A stretch of 64,000 nt of DNA from Saxidomus purpurata (GCA_022818135.1 JAFMSR010000005.1:18482716-18546715); one strand, 5' to 3'. Positions 22,001 through 32,610 are shown, numbered from the stretch's first letter. The notes: generated from the letters alone by a model not told the origin. Made by a program: numbers and translations.

Positions 22001-22732
22001 TGTATTTAAATTATCATGATATAAACATTATTACACTAAACATTGTTATAACAATTCTATTAATAGTTACAACAATACTAAATTCTTTAGAATTTTGATA
22101 GATACTATTTATTCGACATTTATGAATAGCTTAAAAGGCATAAGATAATATGATATTATCTAAGGATAATGATGATGATGATGATGATAATGATGCGAGT
22201 ATTTTTTTTACATGTAGGCTATGTATGTAGACCAAAGCTCAAAATTTTCAATATCAAATCTGTATTTTACCTACTTTGTTTTTAATGAATTTTCTACCCG
22301 TTTTCAGACTCAAGAAAACTAGACCAGTGTCTGTCATTGCTTATATTAATGGTAAGAGTTTTATATATATATCTAAAGTTTTATTTGCATGTTATTGAAA
22401 TTGTTAAAAGTAAAAAAATCGATGTTCTTTCACATGGCAATTCAAAACGAAGCTTTTCAGATTTGTGTATAGAAAAGTCAATGATTGATATGTTTAATAT
22501 CATTAAACAGAATGTTCTGAAATATTCCTATATTTTAATCGATTGGTATATTTTTATTCTTATAATTCATAATCAGTAGAACTGACTAATTTGTTATAAA
22601 ATTCATAGTCAGTAAGGGTTTTCTTTTTTTAATGTTTTTCTATGCTGTCAAATTCCATATCTGTTTTTTTTTTAAATGCTCTTTTTATTGTTTCAGGTTT
22701 ACGGCATACTAAGTTTAGTAGACAAAACGTGA
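16099..22732 (+). CDS. Unrecognised type II membrane protein with cysteine-rich, EGF-like extracellular region (multi-exon)
   Basis: Coding exons inferred from GT..AG sites with matching phase: 16099-16155, 17436-17583, 17851-17946, 18493-18531, 18912-19010, 19712-19884, 20189-20339, 21936-21995, 22308-22351, 22697-22732 (TGA). They sum to 903 bases, a whole number of codons, giving 300 residues. A further exon at 18131 is treated separately. The N-terminus MDPEVSSTTARPTARWAKR is followed by GKYLFISIILLAIGFLVGCV, a clear membrane span with positive charges before it, so the C-terminal part should be outside or luminal. Sequons support this (NSS in exon 3, NAT in exon 6, two NGT in exon 7). 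Exon 6 (19712) has an EGF-like end (CQCPHGKTGDMC) and exon 7 (20189) a second cysteine-rich module ending CVCDKNTG. An acidic linker and a hydrophobic C-terminus (CLSLLILMVYGILSLV) follow, perhaps a second span or anchor signal. A polyadenylation-type AATAAA lies at 22923. I do not recognise the protein; the role is unknown, and adhesion or signalling is only suggested by the EGF-like parts. Confidence 0.7.
16766..17042. mobile_element. Full-length palindromic MITE in an intron
   Basis: Two arms of about 137 bases are reverse complements around a centre at 16906-16912 (ACTGAATAAAG..CTTTATTCAGT). The outer ends read TAGGAGCTCGAGGTCGGGAT and its complement; internal landmarks are CTTTTTCCGGCTTTGTTTTG and ACCGCTGAAGTACCCGGTAG. 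It lies in the first coding intron of the EGF-like gene. Half copies occur at 7392-7536 and near 12617. Confidence 0.85.
18131..18240 (+). CDS. Alternative or terminal exon of the EGF-like membrane protein gene
   Basis: An acceptor (GTTATTGCAG) precedes a phase-1 open segment encoding CTEIEAVTPDACRLEPSKDR and ending in TAA at 18238-18240. Read as a last exon it gives a 136-residue protein with the membrane span and no EGF-like region (16099-16155, 17436-17583, 17851-17946, 18131-18240). If the weak donor GGT|GTAGAC after 18229 is used, the exon is 99 bases, phase 1 to 1, and can be included in the full protein (333 residues). The best-looking donor (AAA|GTAAAA, exon end 18207) would break the frame with the next exon. 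So this exon is either an alternative end or an optional cassette. Confidence 0.5.
19382..19548 (+). repeat. 23-bp minisatellite, about seven copies, in an intron
   Basis: The unit CATAGCTCGAGCAAGCCTGA plus 3 bases repeats head to tail with few changes. Each unit carries the palindrome AGCTCGAGC(T). The 23-bp period is not a multiple of three, so open frames across it are accidental. Confidence 0.9.
20945..21018 (-). tRNA. tRNA-like sequence (Thr-UGU-like) in the 3' LTR of the miniature element
   Basis: The minus strand reads GCGGCCCGGTAGCTCAGTCG (acceptor and D arm), an anticodon stem TTCGC/GCGAA with loop CCTGTAA, and CCGGGTTCGAGCCCCGG (T arm), then a 3' acceptor strand pairing over about six bases. 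The anticodon is UGU (Thr by position), but base 33 is C, not the near-universal U, and the variable region is short. Both Pol III boxes are intact. More likely a tRNA-derived promoter carried by the element than a working tRNA. Confidence 0.6.
21198..21271 (-). tRNA. tRNA-like sequence (Thr-UGU-like) in the 5' LTR of the miniature element
   Basis: Second copy of the tRNA-like segment, same strand and apparently identical sequence, in the LTR upstream with respect to element polarity. In this position its internal Pol III promoter could drive transcription into the element. Confidence 0.6.
22175..22198 (+). repeat. GAT microsatellite
   Basis: A short run of GAT/GATAAT units within an intron of the EGF-like gene. 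Confidence 0.8.
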
Positions 22733-24784
22733 GAAGTAAGCACAAACTTCTAGACATGACCCACCTAAGGGGTCAAAAATAGAGATGATCTCAACAAGGA
22801 ACTTGTCTCAAAAAACAACAGCAACAATAACAACCGAATTCAATTCAAGCAATATTATAAAGAGTTAAATTTGACGTAGACATGTTGCTCAATGGGTTTG
22901 TGTTGTTCGATGATAATCAGTGAATAAACATTACCCTTAGTGTTGCGTAATTAGATCTATTATAATATTGTAGATATGTACATATGCTTATCTCAACCAT
23001 AGCAGGCTTACCTAGGTACATTCGAAATACTTTCGAAAAATCCATTCTCCACCGTTACATTTTGTCACGGTTTTCATTTAATAGATCTAGGTATGTATAC
23101 CATAAGTAAGCACAGAAATTCGAGGACTGAGCGCGAAAAAGTTGTAACTGTGCATGATCTGTATATAGAGTTACAACCTTTTCGCACTCGGCCCTCGGGA
23201 TGTTTATGTTCATAAGGACAGGGACCAGAGTGAGTCATATGCTTGCTAGTAAACATGCAAAGTCAGGTTCTGTGTCGAACACTTTATATATTTTTGCAGT
23301 TTCCAAAACATCAGAGCGACTTTTTTTATCCGCAACTGTATAAAGTTCATTTGTGCCTAAAGTCCATTTGTGACGCTGAAGTTGATTTGATGACTAGGCG
23401 TGACGTCACGCAAGCCGGATTGTTAACATGAACAAAAGTCTACTGTAATCCAAACATCACCGCTGTCACGAATTCAGATTAACCCTCTTTGAATAGTGTC
23501 ATATCTTTACAGTTACTCTAAGTGTTTCGAGTAGCCTATTAAGTGTTAATGGACAAAAGAAATTAAAAACATAATACAAGTTCTGTTTTAATTCTATTCG
23601 GTTTATTTTTTTCGATATTAAAGGTTTGTTTATGTATGGAAATATGAATTTACAACTTTTCAATATTAAATATAATCTATTTGACTGTTCAAAATTCCTT
23701 AAGGGGAATCTGTCCATCCTCTAATCTTGCAACGACTTACAGTTATTTGTAATAAGGTTGCTTGTTTGAATAGGAGACCCCCAGCAGAGTCAGTGCGTAA
23801 CTTCACAATAAGTGAAGCTACGTCTTTGTGATTAGCGTAATCGTATTGATGTAACAATAAAACTTGTCACTGAAAAAGCAAACAAGTCTGCCTGCAACTA
23901 TCTACAAGAACATCAGCTGATGTTAGGTATTGTTAACAACATGATTATGTACAAATTATGAAATATTTGTTTATAAATGTAGTAGATAATCCTATTTACG
24001 TTTGTGTGTATACATGAATATATTCTGTGTTGTTGGAACAGATTTTTTGTGTGTAAAATTTCATTTTTGTTAGCTCCAGTCTTTCTTAATTTAATACATG
24101 TTTTTATAACTTGGATGATTTATTGCAAACATATTCATGGCGTTTTTATGTAATGAATTGAGTTGTGTTTGATGGTTGCATTAAGAATAATTGTGTCTTT
24201 GAGCGCTTATGAACTGACATACATATGTGTGATATATTTTGTTATTATAATGTCTCGTTTCCTTTACAACTTTTACTGCTGTTTCACTTCTTTGATTTAT
24301 CACCAATCCCATTGATGATTACGGGAATGACTAAGCTGACTTACGTATGCTGAATTTCCCATACAAATTTGACAATTATTGTTTTTGATACGTGATTTGA
24401 TTAAGTTAAGGCCAGAAGAAGATCAAGATAGCAATAGGCGAGGAAACAATCTGCTTAAGAATCCACGCTTCTCTTTCGAAGCATGCATGTTTGTTTATGA
24501 AGCCTTCATAGTTGTATACTGTCAGAAGACATAAACCACAATGAAATACAGAATGCAAGTATGCTTAATGTACTTTGTAAAAATGCAAGTGCCAGAATCA
24601 GACTAGTGCTCATCAACCATGACAGGTTGTGCTATTGGTTTTTGTATGTGTCAAATTTCTACTGATACCACGTGTTTCATCAGTGTATATTACATTCCAT
24701 GTATACTATGCTTTACATTGATTGCATTTGTTCAGTAGATTTATACATTTGTAATTAACCTTTTACGTACATGTTACTTTTGAA
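22733..24784. other. 3' flank of the EGF-like gene and unannotated DNA
   Basis: AATAAA at 22923 is a plausible polyadenylation signal, 191 bases after the stop. A hairpin with 29-bp arms (GAGGACTGAGCGCGAAAAAG near 23121 and its complement ending near 23197) is probably a MITE. Otherwise nothing recognisable. Confidence 0.45.
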
Positions 24785-25246
24785 GACCCTGGTGGAATGG
24801 TTACGGTCCGCTGACTTCTAATTACTTAACATCTTACATATCGAGTGTCGTGAGTTCGAGCTTGGATACCGACCTGAATATGTGAGAAAGTTGAAAGTTT
24901 CTGACAGAGGATGAGAGTCTAGTACCGGTCCTTCCCGGGAACGATGGTTTATGTCTAGTACCGGTCCTTCCCGGGAACGATGGTTTATGTCTAGTACCGG
25001 TCCTTCCCTGGAACGATGGTTTAGGTCTAGTACCGGTCCTTCCCGGGAACGATGGTTTAGCTGTAGTACCGGTCCTTCCCGGGAACGATGGTTTAGGTCT
25101 AGTACCGGTCCTTCCCGGGAACGATGGTTTAGCTATAGTACCGGTCCTTCCCGGGAACGATGGTTTAGGTAAACTGTTCACCTGTACATAACTGTATAGT
25201 TATACTATGTACAGATGAAAATGGTGTTAAACTCCAAATAAAAAAG
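24785..25246 (+). repeat. tRNA-derived SINE expanded by an internal 36-bp tandem array
   Basis: The head has a box A-like TGGTGGAATGGTTACGGTC and a degenerate box B (GAGTTCGAGCTTGG); the body contains TGTGAGAAAGTTGAAAGTTT. Then GTACCGGTCCTTCCCGGGAA plus CGATGGTTTAGGTCTA repeats seven times (about 24920-25168). The SINE tail resumes after the array and ends GTTAAACTCCAAATAAAAAA. Related copies at 5757 and 60143 carry this segment only once or not at all, so the array grew inside this copy. Confidence 0.85.
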
Positions 25247-25263
25247 AAATATTCAGATGAATT

Positions 25264-26190
25264 TTTAGCTCATCTGAGCTGGCTCAATATGAGCTATTAG
25301 GATCGATGAATGTCCGTCGTCCGTCCACACTTAGTTCGTTAACACTCTAGTGGTCACATTTTTGCCTCAATTGTCACGAAACTTGGTCAGGATCTTTGTC
25401 CCAGTAATTACTCGGACAAGTTGGAATATGGGTCATCTCGGATGAAAAACTAGGTCACATGACCCAAAAATAGAAAAAATCTTGTTAAGGCTCTAGAGGC
25501 TACTGTTTCAGTCCAGATATCCTGGCAATTTGTCAGAAAGGTTGTTAAGATGATTTCTAGCTCAAGTTTTAATATGGGTCACCTGGGGTCAAAAACTAGG
25601 TCACACAGCCCAAATATGGAAAAACCTTGTTAACAATCTAGAGGTAACATTTTCAGCCCAAATTTGTCAGAAAGGTTGTTAAGATGATTTCTAGCCCAAG
25701 TTCGAATATGGGTCATCTGGGGTCAAAAACTAGGTCACAGAGCTCAAATATGGAAAAACCTTGTTAACACTCTAGATGTTACATTTTCAGCCCAGATATC
25801 CTTGAAATTTGTCGGAAAGGTTGTTTTGATGATTTCTAGCTCATGTTCGAATATGGGTCATCTCGGGTCAAAAACTAGGTCACAGAGCCCAAATGTGGGA
25901 AAAGCTTGTTAATACTCTAGAGGTTCCATTTTCAGCCCAAATATCCTGGAAATTTGTCAGAAAGGTTGTTTCTATGATTTCTAGCTCAAGTTTCAATATG
26001 GGTCATCTGGGGTCAAAAACTAGGTCACAGAGCCCAAATATGGAAAAACCTTGTTAACACTCAAGAGGTAACATTTTTAGCCCAAATATCCTGGAAATTT
26101 GTCAGAAAGGTTGTTTCGATGATTTCTAGCAACTTTGTTAAAAGCAGTTGTACTCAGGTGAGCGATAAAAGGCCGTCATGGCCCTCTTGT
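25264..26190 (+). repeat. TTTAGCTC...CCCTCTTGTT interspersed repeat with about 145-bp internal units
   Basis: It begins TTTAGCTCATCTGAGCTGGC with GTCCGTCGTCCGTCC shortly after, and ends GGCCGTCATGGCCCTCTTGTT. The body holds five to six imperfect units, each with CAAAAACTAGGTCACAGAGC, CCTTGTTAACACTCTAGAGG and TTTGTCAGAAAGGTTGTT. Shorter relatives are at 55485-55725 and near 63370-63582. Confidence 0.8.
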
Positions 26191-27208
26191 TATATAAAGT
26201 ATCGTTTTGAAAGTTATATCCCTTCAAAATGGACATACTGATTATTTTTGCTGTACAGCTGGTATTATTGTGTTAAACTATGTAATTTGATCTTTTATTT
26301 ACTTTCTGTATTTGAATGCCCTTTGAAAATAAATTTCATAAAAATTGTAGTGAACCACTTACACAATTTATGCATTGATTTTGCTAATTAATATACCGCC
26401 GAGACTTCAAGAGAATCTCGAGGCCATGATACAATGCAGCTGTTAGACACACGTAGTCATCTACCGGTCTGTTTGTAAACTACTTTCAGTATCCAGTTAA
26501 TCCACCAACTATGATACAATTGGGACAGTAACTATCTGCTTGTTACTACTTTTAATATAGTTTTAACCGTAAAATACAGAAAATTCAGGAAATGTTAAAC
26601 TTTTGAATAGACATGCGTTGGAATACATTTTTTCGTAGAAGTTTAGAGATACAAATGTAAATCTTCATTTGTAACGGTTTTATTACAAACAAAGTCCTAA
26701 AATACAAAAATTATTCAGCTCTAGTATGAAGAAACACGTTTTGACTGTAGCTTTACAGTTGTGACTGTGTTTGTAATACAGTCCATTCACAATTGTTAAT
26801 TAACAGAGGTGTTTCTGCATTTTATTTTATCTGTTTGGTTATCGATTTCTACTTCTTGCCTAAATAATACGCCATATTATCGAGAATGCACCTTTTAGCG
26901 AAAACACAGAAACGACTTTTCTAAAGATACAGTTTATACAACAATATGTTAACATATCACATATTTATTTCATACAAAACACAAATGTTAATACACTAAA
27001 TCTGTATTAAAATAAGTCTAAAGTCCACTGCCTCCCAAGTTCTATGTAAACGCTTCCCCATTTTCAGTTCGGTTGAACCTGCCTGAGTAGTCAAAATGGT
27101 CAATCAGCCAACATTGTTGTATCCCAAACAGAAAAACTTATAAACAATGATAGGAACGTTTGGCGAATCCCTTAGTTAGCTGCTTACCACTGCACTGAGA
27201 ATTACATT
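26191..27208. other. Interval between repeat and TRIM-like gene; 3' side of that gene
   Basis: A TTTATT at about 26963-26968, AATAAA on the minus strand, may be the polyadenylation signal of the minus-strand gene ending at 27209. No other feature is visible. Confidence 0.4.
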
Positions 27209-29149
27209 TTAGATATAGTGAATGGAGTACATGTTCAAATATCCGCCTTTTCCGGATACTAACAAACATCCGTTACCATCCGTGGTCATGCATCTAGGTC
27301 TGTCTAGATAGTCCATTCTGGTTGGGTGCTCGCACATATACTCTCCTTGAGGGTTCAATACAATGATCCTGCTTCTACTGAAGTCCGACACAAATATGTT
27401 GTCAAAATGGTCACAGCAGATGCTTCCGGGCAGCCAGTCAGATTTTCCCATCTTTGCTTTCATTTTGAACTCTTTGATTGTCTTTCCCTGGTCGTCCATG
27501 ATTATCACGCAGTTTGAGAGCCAGTCCGAAACGATAATTTGACCTTTGCTGTTACTAGTTATGAAGACTGGGTTTCTGATCCTGGAACCTCTTGTTGGGG
27601 TTATGTCGTGAATTAGCTCTCCGCGTAAGTCAAACATTAAGAAGGATATAGTTTTATTATTCACCACTACCAAATACTGATCTGATAGTGCGGCAACTGG
27701 GTATGAGGAACCTGTGCTCTCTAGTGATATTTTCTTCTTGATGGTTCTATCATTTGAAAATAAATTCAATGACATCTGATCAGTTACTCCGATGACGTCA
27801 CAACAAATGGCAAGCCCGGATGGCCTTACATTAGCAACTGTCTCTGTAAAATGGCCCAATCGAGTAAAAATTTTAACCTTTCTATTTTCTTGATCACCAA
27901 CCACAAAATGGTCTCCATACAGAAAACCAAGTCCTGTAGTCCGGCATTCAAAGTTATCTTCTCGTGGAACGGTGGTGTTAATGCGTCGTATAAGCTGAAA
28001 GCCAGCGACGTATCTTGCTCCAAACTTGAGAGGAACTTCCGGTTTCCGAGAAAATCCTTTCGACATGGTTAGTTCGAATAAACCAATACGATCAACGGTA
28101 AGGAATACGTTCCTAAATCGTATATCCGGGGCGTGCCATTTCATCGTTAGATCGTTGATGTTTTTTGCCTGCAGCGCCATCAAACGGTGACGGATAGCTT
28201 TTTCTTGGTACAATAATTCAACATCCTTACCACTTTTCACCATGTCGTTGCAAAACGCTACGTTACCAGCAAGAATGTCTGACAAAGTGTTAATTTGTTC
28301 CTTTCGAGCAGAACAAGCATCTCTTTGATCATCCATAGTTTGTTTCAAACCTTTCAGTATTTCAGCCTTCTCCTTTTCAATTTGGTCCAATAGTTTCTTC
28401 ACCGTTCTTTCCACACCTTCTGTCAGATCCTTTTCTCGTTTGTTGATATCAGCAACCGTACTATCGACGCTCTCTGCGATCTTTTTCAATGCGTTTATTT
28501 TCTGTTCGACATTAATGATCATATTGGCAACAGCTTTGCGTCTTGAAGCTTGGGAATCCTTGGCTGTAGCACATGTATGTCCCATGTGGTCCTCCAGCTG
28601 GCACTCTCGACAGATTGGAACTGAACATGATTCACAGTAATATTTGACCGGTTCACCCTCGTGCAATTTACATGATATCGTCTGTTTGTCTCGCATCTCT
28701 CGGTCCCGTGTGCCATCTTGAAGATCAGAAAGAGGCTGAACTTGATGTTCCATGGTCATGCGCGTTAGTGTGTGTGCTTTTCCACAATCTTCGCACAGGA
28801 AGTCTCCACAGCTGAGACATTTCAATAGAGCAAATGTGTCTTTCTTCTGTAGCTCGCATATTTTACATTTTATATCTTTAGATGTTTTCGCTTTATGAAT
28901 GGAGACCAAACCATTCAAAAAGTAGTTCGGTTGAAACTCGTCGATGCCATTTTCCGGTTTGTCAATATCGTCATCACAGTGCGGACATTTAAATACACTC
29001 TGTGATATGTTCTGAGTGTATATGACACTCAAGCACTTTTTACAGAGTGAATGCAAGCATGGAAGAAGGACTGGATCACTGATGACATCTTTACACGCAG
29101 GACAGGTTAAGCCATCATCACCATCACGTGACTTGAGGCTAACTGACAT
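27209..29149 (-). CDS. TRIM/NHL-like RING-type E3 ubiquitin ligase, single coding exon
   Basis: 646 residues counting from the ATG at 29149. The frame is open 21 bases further, but TTTTATTTCAG|ACAAGATG there is a splice acceptor, so I chose the inner ATG and infer an intron in the 5' leader. Residues 16-58 are a C3HC4 RING (C16, C19, C31, H33, C36, C39, C55, C58). A first B-box spans about 95-135 and a second about 160-191 (C160, H163, C172, C175, C180, C183, H188, H191). A coiled coil follows (about 205-310). The C-terminal half (about 380-646) has repeated strands like SKGQIIVSDWLSNCVIIMDD and FDNIFVSDFSRSRIIVLNPQ, a beta-propeller of the NHL type as in TRIM2, TRIM3 and TRIM71. There is no obvious filamin domain, so it fits the large mollusc group often named TRIM56- or TRIM45-like. 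RING plus B-boxes implies ubiquitin ligase activity, probably cytoplasmic; the substrate is unknown. No frameshift or stop: it looks functional. Confidence 0.93.
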   Translation of the reverse strand: MSVSLKSRDGDDGLTCPACKDVISDPVLLPCLHSLCKKCLSVIYTQNISQSVFKCPHCDDDIDKPENGIDEFQPNYFLNGLVSIHKAKTSKDIKCKICELQKKDTFALLKCLSCGDFLCEDCGKAHTLTRMTMEHQVQPLSDLQDGTRDREMRDKQTISCKLHEGEPVKYYCESCSVPICRECQLEDHMGHTCATAKDSQASRRKAVANMIINVEQKINALKKIAESVDSTVADINKREKDLTEGVERTVKKLLDQIEKEKAEILKGLKQTMDDQRDACSARKEQINTLSDILAGNVAFCNDMVKSGKDVELLYQEKAIRHRLMALQAKNINDLTMKWHAPDIRFRNVFLTVDRIGLFELTMSKGFSRKPEVPLKFGARYVAGFQLIRRINTTVPREDNFECRTTGLGFLYGDHFVVGDQENRKVKIFTRLGHFTETVANVRPSGLAICCDVIGVTDQMSLNLFSNDRTIKKKISLESTGSSYPVAALSDQYLVVVNNKTISFLMFDLRGELIHDITPTRGSRIRNPVFITSNSKGQIIVSDWLSNCVIIMDDQGKTIKEFKMKAKMGKSDWLPGSICCDHFDNIFVSDFSRSRIIVLNPQGEYMCEHPTRMDYLDRPRCMTTDGNGCLLVSGKGGYLNMYSIHYI

Positions 29150-29418
29150 CTTGTCTGAAATAAAAAGCAACTACAATTAATGTCTCTAAGAGTTAAATAT
29201 AAAAAAGTTACTACCGTATTGTCTTTGAAAACGAACTCATAGTAATATCTATGCGTAAAAGTATGTTCAGTTTTTTTTCAATGCTGATTACCTACTGTTT
29301 GAAAGCAAAATGGACCGATGCAACAGTGTCTCTCAAGCTATATTAAATCCTTTCCATTTTGTATAAAACGTATCAAGTTTGCTTTTCATTGTGGCTATGT
29401 CCTTTTCAATCTCGAACT
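29150..29418. promoter_or_regulatory. Leader intron and upstream region of the TRIM-like gene
   Basis: A minus-strand splice acceptor ends at 29155, five bases before the chosen ATG, so the sequence to its right is intron and the first exon lies further right, not placed. No core promoter is recognised. Confidence 0.4.
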
Positions 29419-30665
29419 TTATTTGTGTAAATGAATGAATATTCGGTACTGTAGAGGTATATTTGCATTTCGATATGAAGTACTTTGCCAATATAATGAT
29501 GAAATTAATAATATTTTTATTTTTGTGTCCTTTTCTGTTTGTGTATCTAGGGATATCAATCGATAACTTAAATCAGTTATGAACATGTTTTTGTTTCCAA
29601 GATACAGTTGCAAATCGACCCAAAATATTTGAATTGACTGACATTCCAAGAAAAGGTGTTTGACTGTTTCTGGTGCAATCGAACAGAAGTCACAAAGTTC
29701 AGAGCTTACCAATTTGCATTTATAAAGATAGCTGTTGCTTTATATTTGTATTGATAATCTCTGAGTTTTGTGTCAATGGTACATTTCAATGGCGTCGTGA
29801 CACGGTTTTCCATTTTATATTTTCTTCATTATTTACAAGCAGTTCTGATTCCCATTTCTCCGTTTAATTTTGCTAATGATTGCTATTATCTGATTTTCAT
29901 AAATAGTTTGTTGGTGCTAGTATTCTTTCTCACTTTGTTTATCAAGTAATCTGTTTGTTTTTACTCATTTATTTTAGCTCAATTATGAAAAGAGCTTCAA
30001 GCTTATCGAGTCACTCTCGAGTCCACTTCCTGGAAAAACCTGTACTGGTGTCATAGAGGAAGTCGATCGTGATCTCTGTGGGCCTAGAACCCGCACCCTC
30101 AGGGATGAGCGGCAGACACCTTAACCTCTACACCACCGCTCCCCTTTTGTTGAAGAATTTATTTCATCTGTTTTAGCTTCTTTTTCTATATACATTGTAA
30201 TACTTCTTGCTTTTGTCAAAGCAATATATTTTAAGAAATCCCCAGTTGAAACATCATATATACTTTGCAACTGTGCAATTGTTAAAAAATCCTTGATGTT
30301 CTATGTATAAAATATCCCTTTCTAGCCAGGATTTGTAAAATAACACATTTCCATTTTTCGTTTTTATATTTGAGTTGTTCCATATTATTGCTTTTGAGAT
30401 TTTTTCTGTTTCGTGTCTGTTATTGATCGCGGACCAATATGTTACTATATCCTTGAGAAATGAAAACCTAAAAATGAGGTTATTTGCATGTTCTATTTAT
30501 ATTACATTTAAATAAATCGTTTTTTCAGTTCTTCGTGGTAAACTATATTCCACATTTTCACCAATGTATCTTCCCTTTATAAAACCAGCTTGTTCTGTAT
30601 TGATTATTTCTTTTAAGACCCTTTTTAATCTATTAGCTATTGATTTAGATGCTGTTTTTCCTACA
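29419..30665 (-). pseudogene. L1-like non-LTR retrotransposon relic, internally deleted
   Basis: Minus strand. At 30660-30515 a reverse transcriptase stretch reads SIANRLKRVLKEIINTEQAG and FIKGRYIGENVE, typical of L1-clade enzymes. Further on (about 30440-30190) lies a piece of the C-terminal region (WNNSNIKTKNGNVLFYKSWL), and at 29712-29419 the end with a CDFCSIAPETVKHLFLECQ zinc-binding motif. The catalytic centre is missing between these, and stops and frameshifts are frequent. A SINE was inserted at 29972-30145. Confidence 0.8.
29972..30145 (-). repeat. tRNA-derived SINE, family with TTTAGCTC tail (copy 2)
   Basis: The same family and orientation as 8062-8211: minus strand GCGGTGGTGTAGAGGTTAAG, GTGTCTGCCGCTCATCC, a box B-like GGTTCTAGGCCC, and a tail ending TGACTCGATAAGCTTGAAGC..GAGCTAAAA. 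It sits inside the L1-like relic, so it is younger than that element. Confidence 0.8.
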
Positions 30666-30744
30666 TGTCCCTGGAACGACTGGCATTGACCCGCAAGCTA
30701 GGGAATTCAGTCTTGCAGTGTTAGTATAGTTATCAAGTCAAGTC

Positions 30745-32610
30745 GGATTGAAAATAACATAACACATAACACAAGGTCTGGTACATAATATGGATTCTAG
30801 AGTGTTCACAAGGTTACTGTATTATTCGACCGGGTAACCTACTTTGTGACCTCACGTAAACTAATTTCGAACTCGACCTAGAGTTCCTCAAAACAGAAAT
30901 TCTCACTTACTTAAATGACGATTTGGTACAAAGTGTTCACAAAGTTTTTCTATGATTGACAGTTCATCAACACAAACATTCTGACCAACTGTCAGGATAA
31001 TTGGGATCAAAATATGGTCTCTTGTGTCTGTACAAGGTTGACCTGTGTCCTAGTTCTTTTATCCCACGTGACACAGTTTCGAACTTGACCTAGCGTTTAT
31101 CAAAACAAACATTCAGACTATTTTCTCACTGGGATTTTCTATGATTTGACTGGGTGACCTAGGTTTTTAGTAAATGAATGAAAATTGATCAAAATGTTTG
31201 TCTTGACAATGTTTAGACCATGTTGGAAACTGAGTCATGTTGGAATTATTTACCCAACATGACTCAGTTTCCAACATGGTTTAGAAATAGTCAAGACAAA
31301 CATTCTAATCAATTTTTATCATATCAGCCTCAAATGTAATCTCTTCTTTGTTCACAAGGTCTTTCTCTTATTGGACCTGTTGACCTAGTTTTTGACTCCA
31401 TGCGACCTAGTTTAGAACTTGATCTAGAGTTCATCGAAACAGACAATCTGGCTTTCTATTAAGGGTCAAATGTGGCTTCCAGGTATTTCTATGATTTGGC
31501 CTAGTTTCAAACTTCACCTAAAGTTTACCAAAACAACATTTTCACTAATTTTCAAGATAATTGATATGAAATGTGGATTCTATAGTGGTCCCAAAGTTTT
31601 TCTATTATTTGTCTGAGTGACTTCATTTTCAAACTCGGCATAAAAATCATTGAGACAAAAAATCTGACAAATTTTCATGATGATTGGGGGTCAAATGTGG
31701 CCCCTAAAGTGTTCATAAGTCTGTTTCGCCGTGTGATCTTGATCCCACATCACCAAGTTTCGAATTTGGCCTAGAGTTCATCAAAACGCAAATTCGGACT
31801 AATTTTCAAGATCATTTAGTGAGCAATATAGATTCTAATGTGTTGACAAGGTGTTTGTATTATTTGACTGGGTAACCTAGTTTATGACCAACGTCAACTA
31901 CATGCAGTTTCAAATTTGACTTAAAGTTAATCGAAACAAACACTCTGATCCAGTTTCAATCTTCCCCTAAAATTCATCAAACTAATATTCTGGCTAATTT
32001 TAAGATAATTTGGTATGGAATGGGGATTCTATAGTGAATAGGTTTTTCTATCATTTTGCAAGGAGGCATACTTTTTACCGTAAGTGAAAAGTGGTAAGAG
32101 ACAAACATTCTCACCTATTCTCATTATGATTTGGGTCTAAATGTGGCCTCTAGAGTGCTCACATGGTTTTTACATTACTAGTGGTTGATTTGGTGGCCTA
32201 GTTCTTGATCCCACGTGACACAGTTTCGGGTTTGGCCTAGGGATCATGTAGACAGACATTCTGACCATTTGCCATGATGATTGGGGTCTGTTTATGTTGT
32301 TTATACTAATTTCTTTATTCTAAATGGAAATACGATCTGATTGACAGCAGAAAACTGACTGAAAAACAATGATTGGGGTCAAATGTTACACCTAGAATGT
32401 TCACAAGGTTTTCCTATAATTGGACCTAGTGGTATAGTTTTTGACCCCACTTGACCCAGTTTCAAACTTTTTTTATTGTTTATGGGCCGACCATGGGATT
32501 TCTCCCCTGGGGACCTCGACAACTCGTTTCAAACTTTACCTTGCGTTTTTCAAGACAAACTTTATGAACAATTTTCATTATGATTCTGTGCAAACTGTTG
32601 CTAGTGTGTG
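30745..32610 (+). repeat. Degenerate tandem array, about 150-bp unit, eleven or more copies
   Basis: Units carry TTCACAAGGTTTTTCTATTA, TTTGACC.AGTGACCTAGTTT, CCCACGTGACCCAGTTTC, GACCTAGAGTTCATCAAAAC and AACATTCTGACCAATTTTCA in this order. Copies differ by many changes and indels. A perfect-looking hairpin interrupts it at 31192-31290. The wording resembles the bodies of the TTTAGCTC repeats elsewhere, so this may be an end-less expanded member of that family. Confidence 0.8.
31192..31290. repeat. Hairpin inserted in the 150-bp array
   Basis: Arms of about 44 bases (GTCTTGACAATGTTTAGACC, CATGTTGGAAACTGAGTCAT) are repeated in reverse complement after a 9-bp loop. Array units around it do not have the mirror arm. 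Confidence 0.85.

Noticed and set aside
24834..25181. 115-codon repetitive protein (PSFPGRTGT units) and a mirror frame
   Set aside because: Both come from the 36-bp SINE-derived array whose period is a multiple of three; no start context or splicing.
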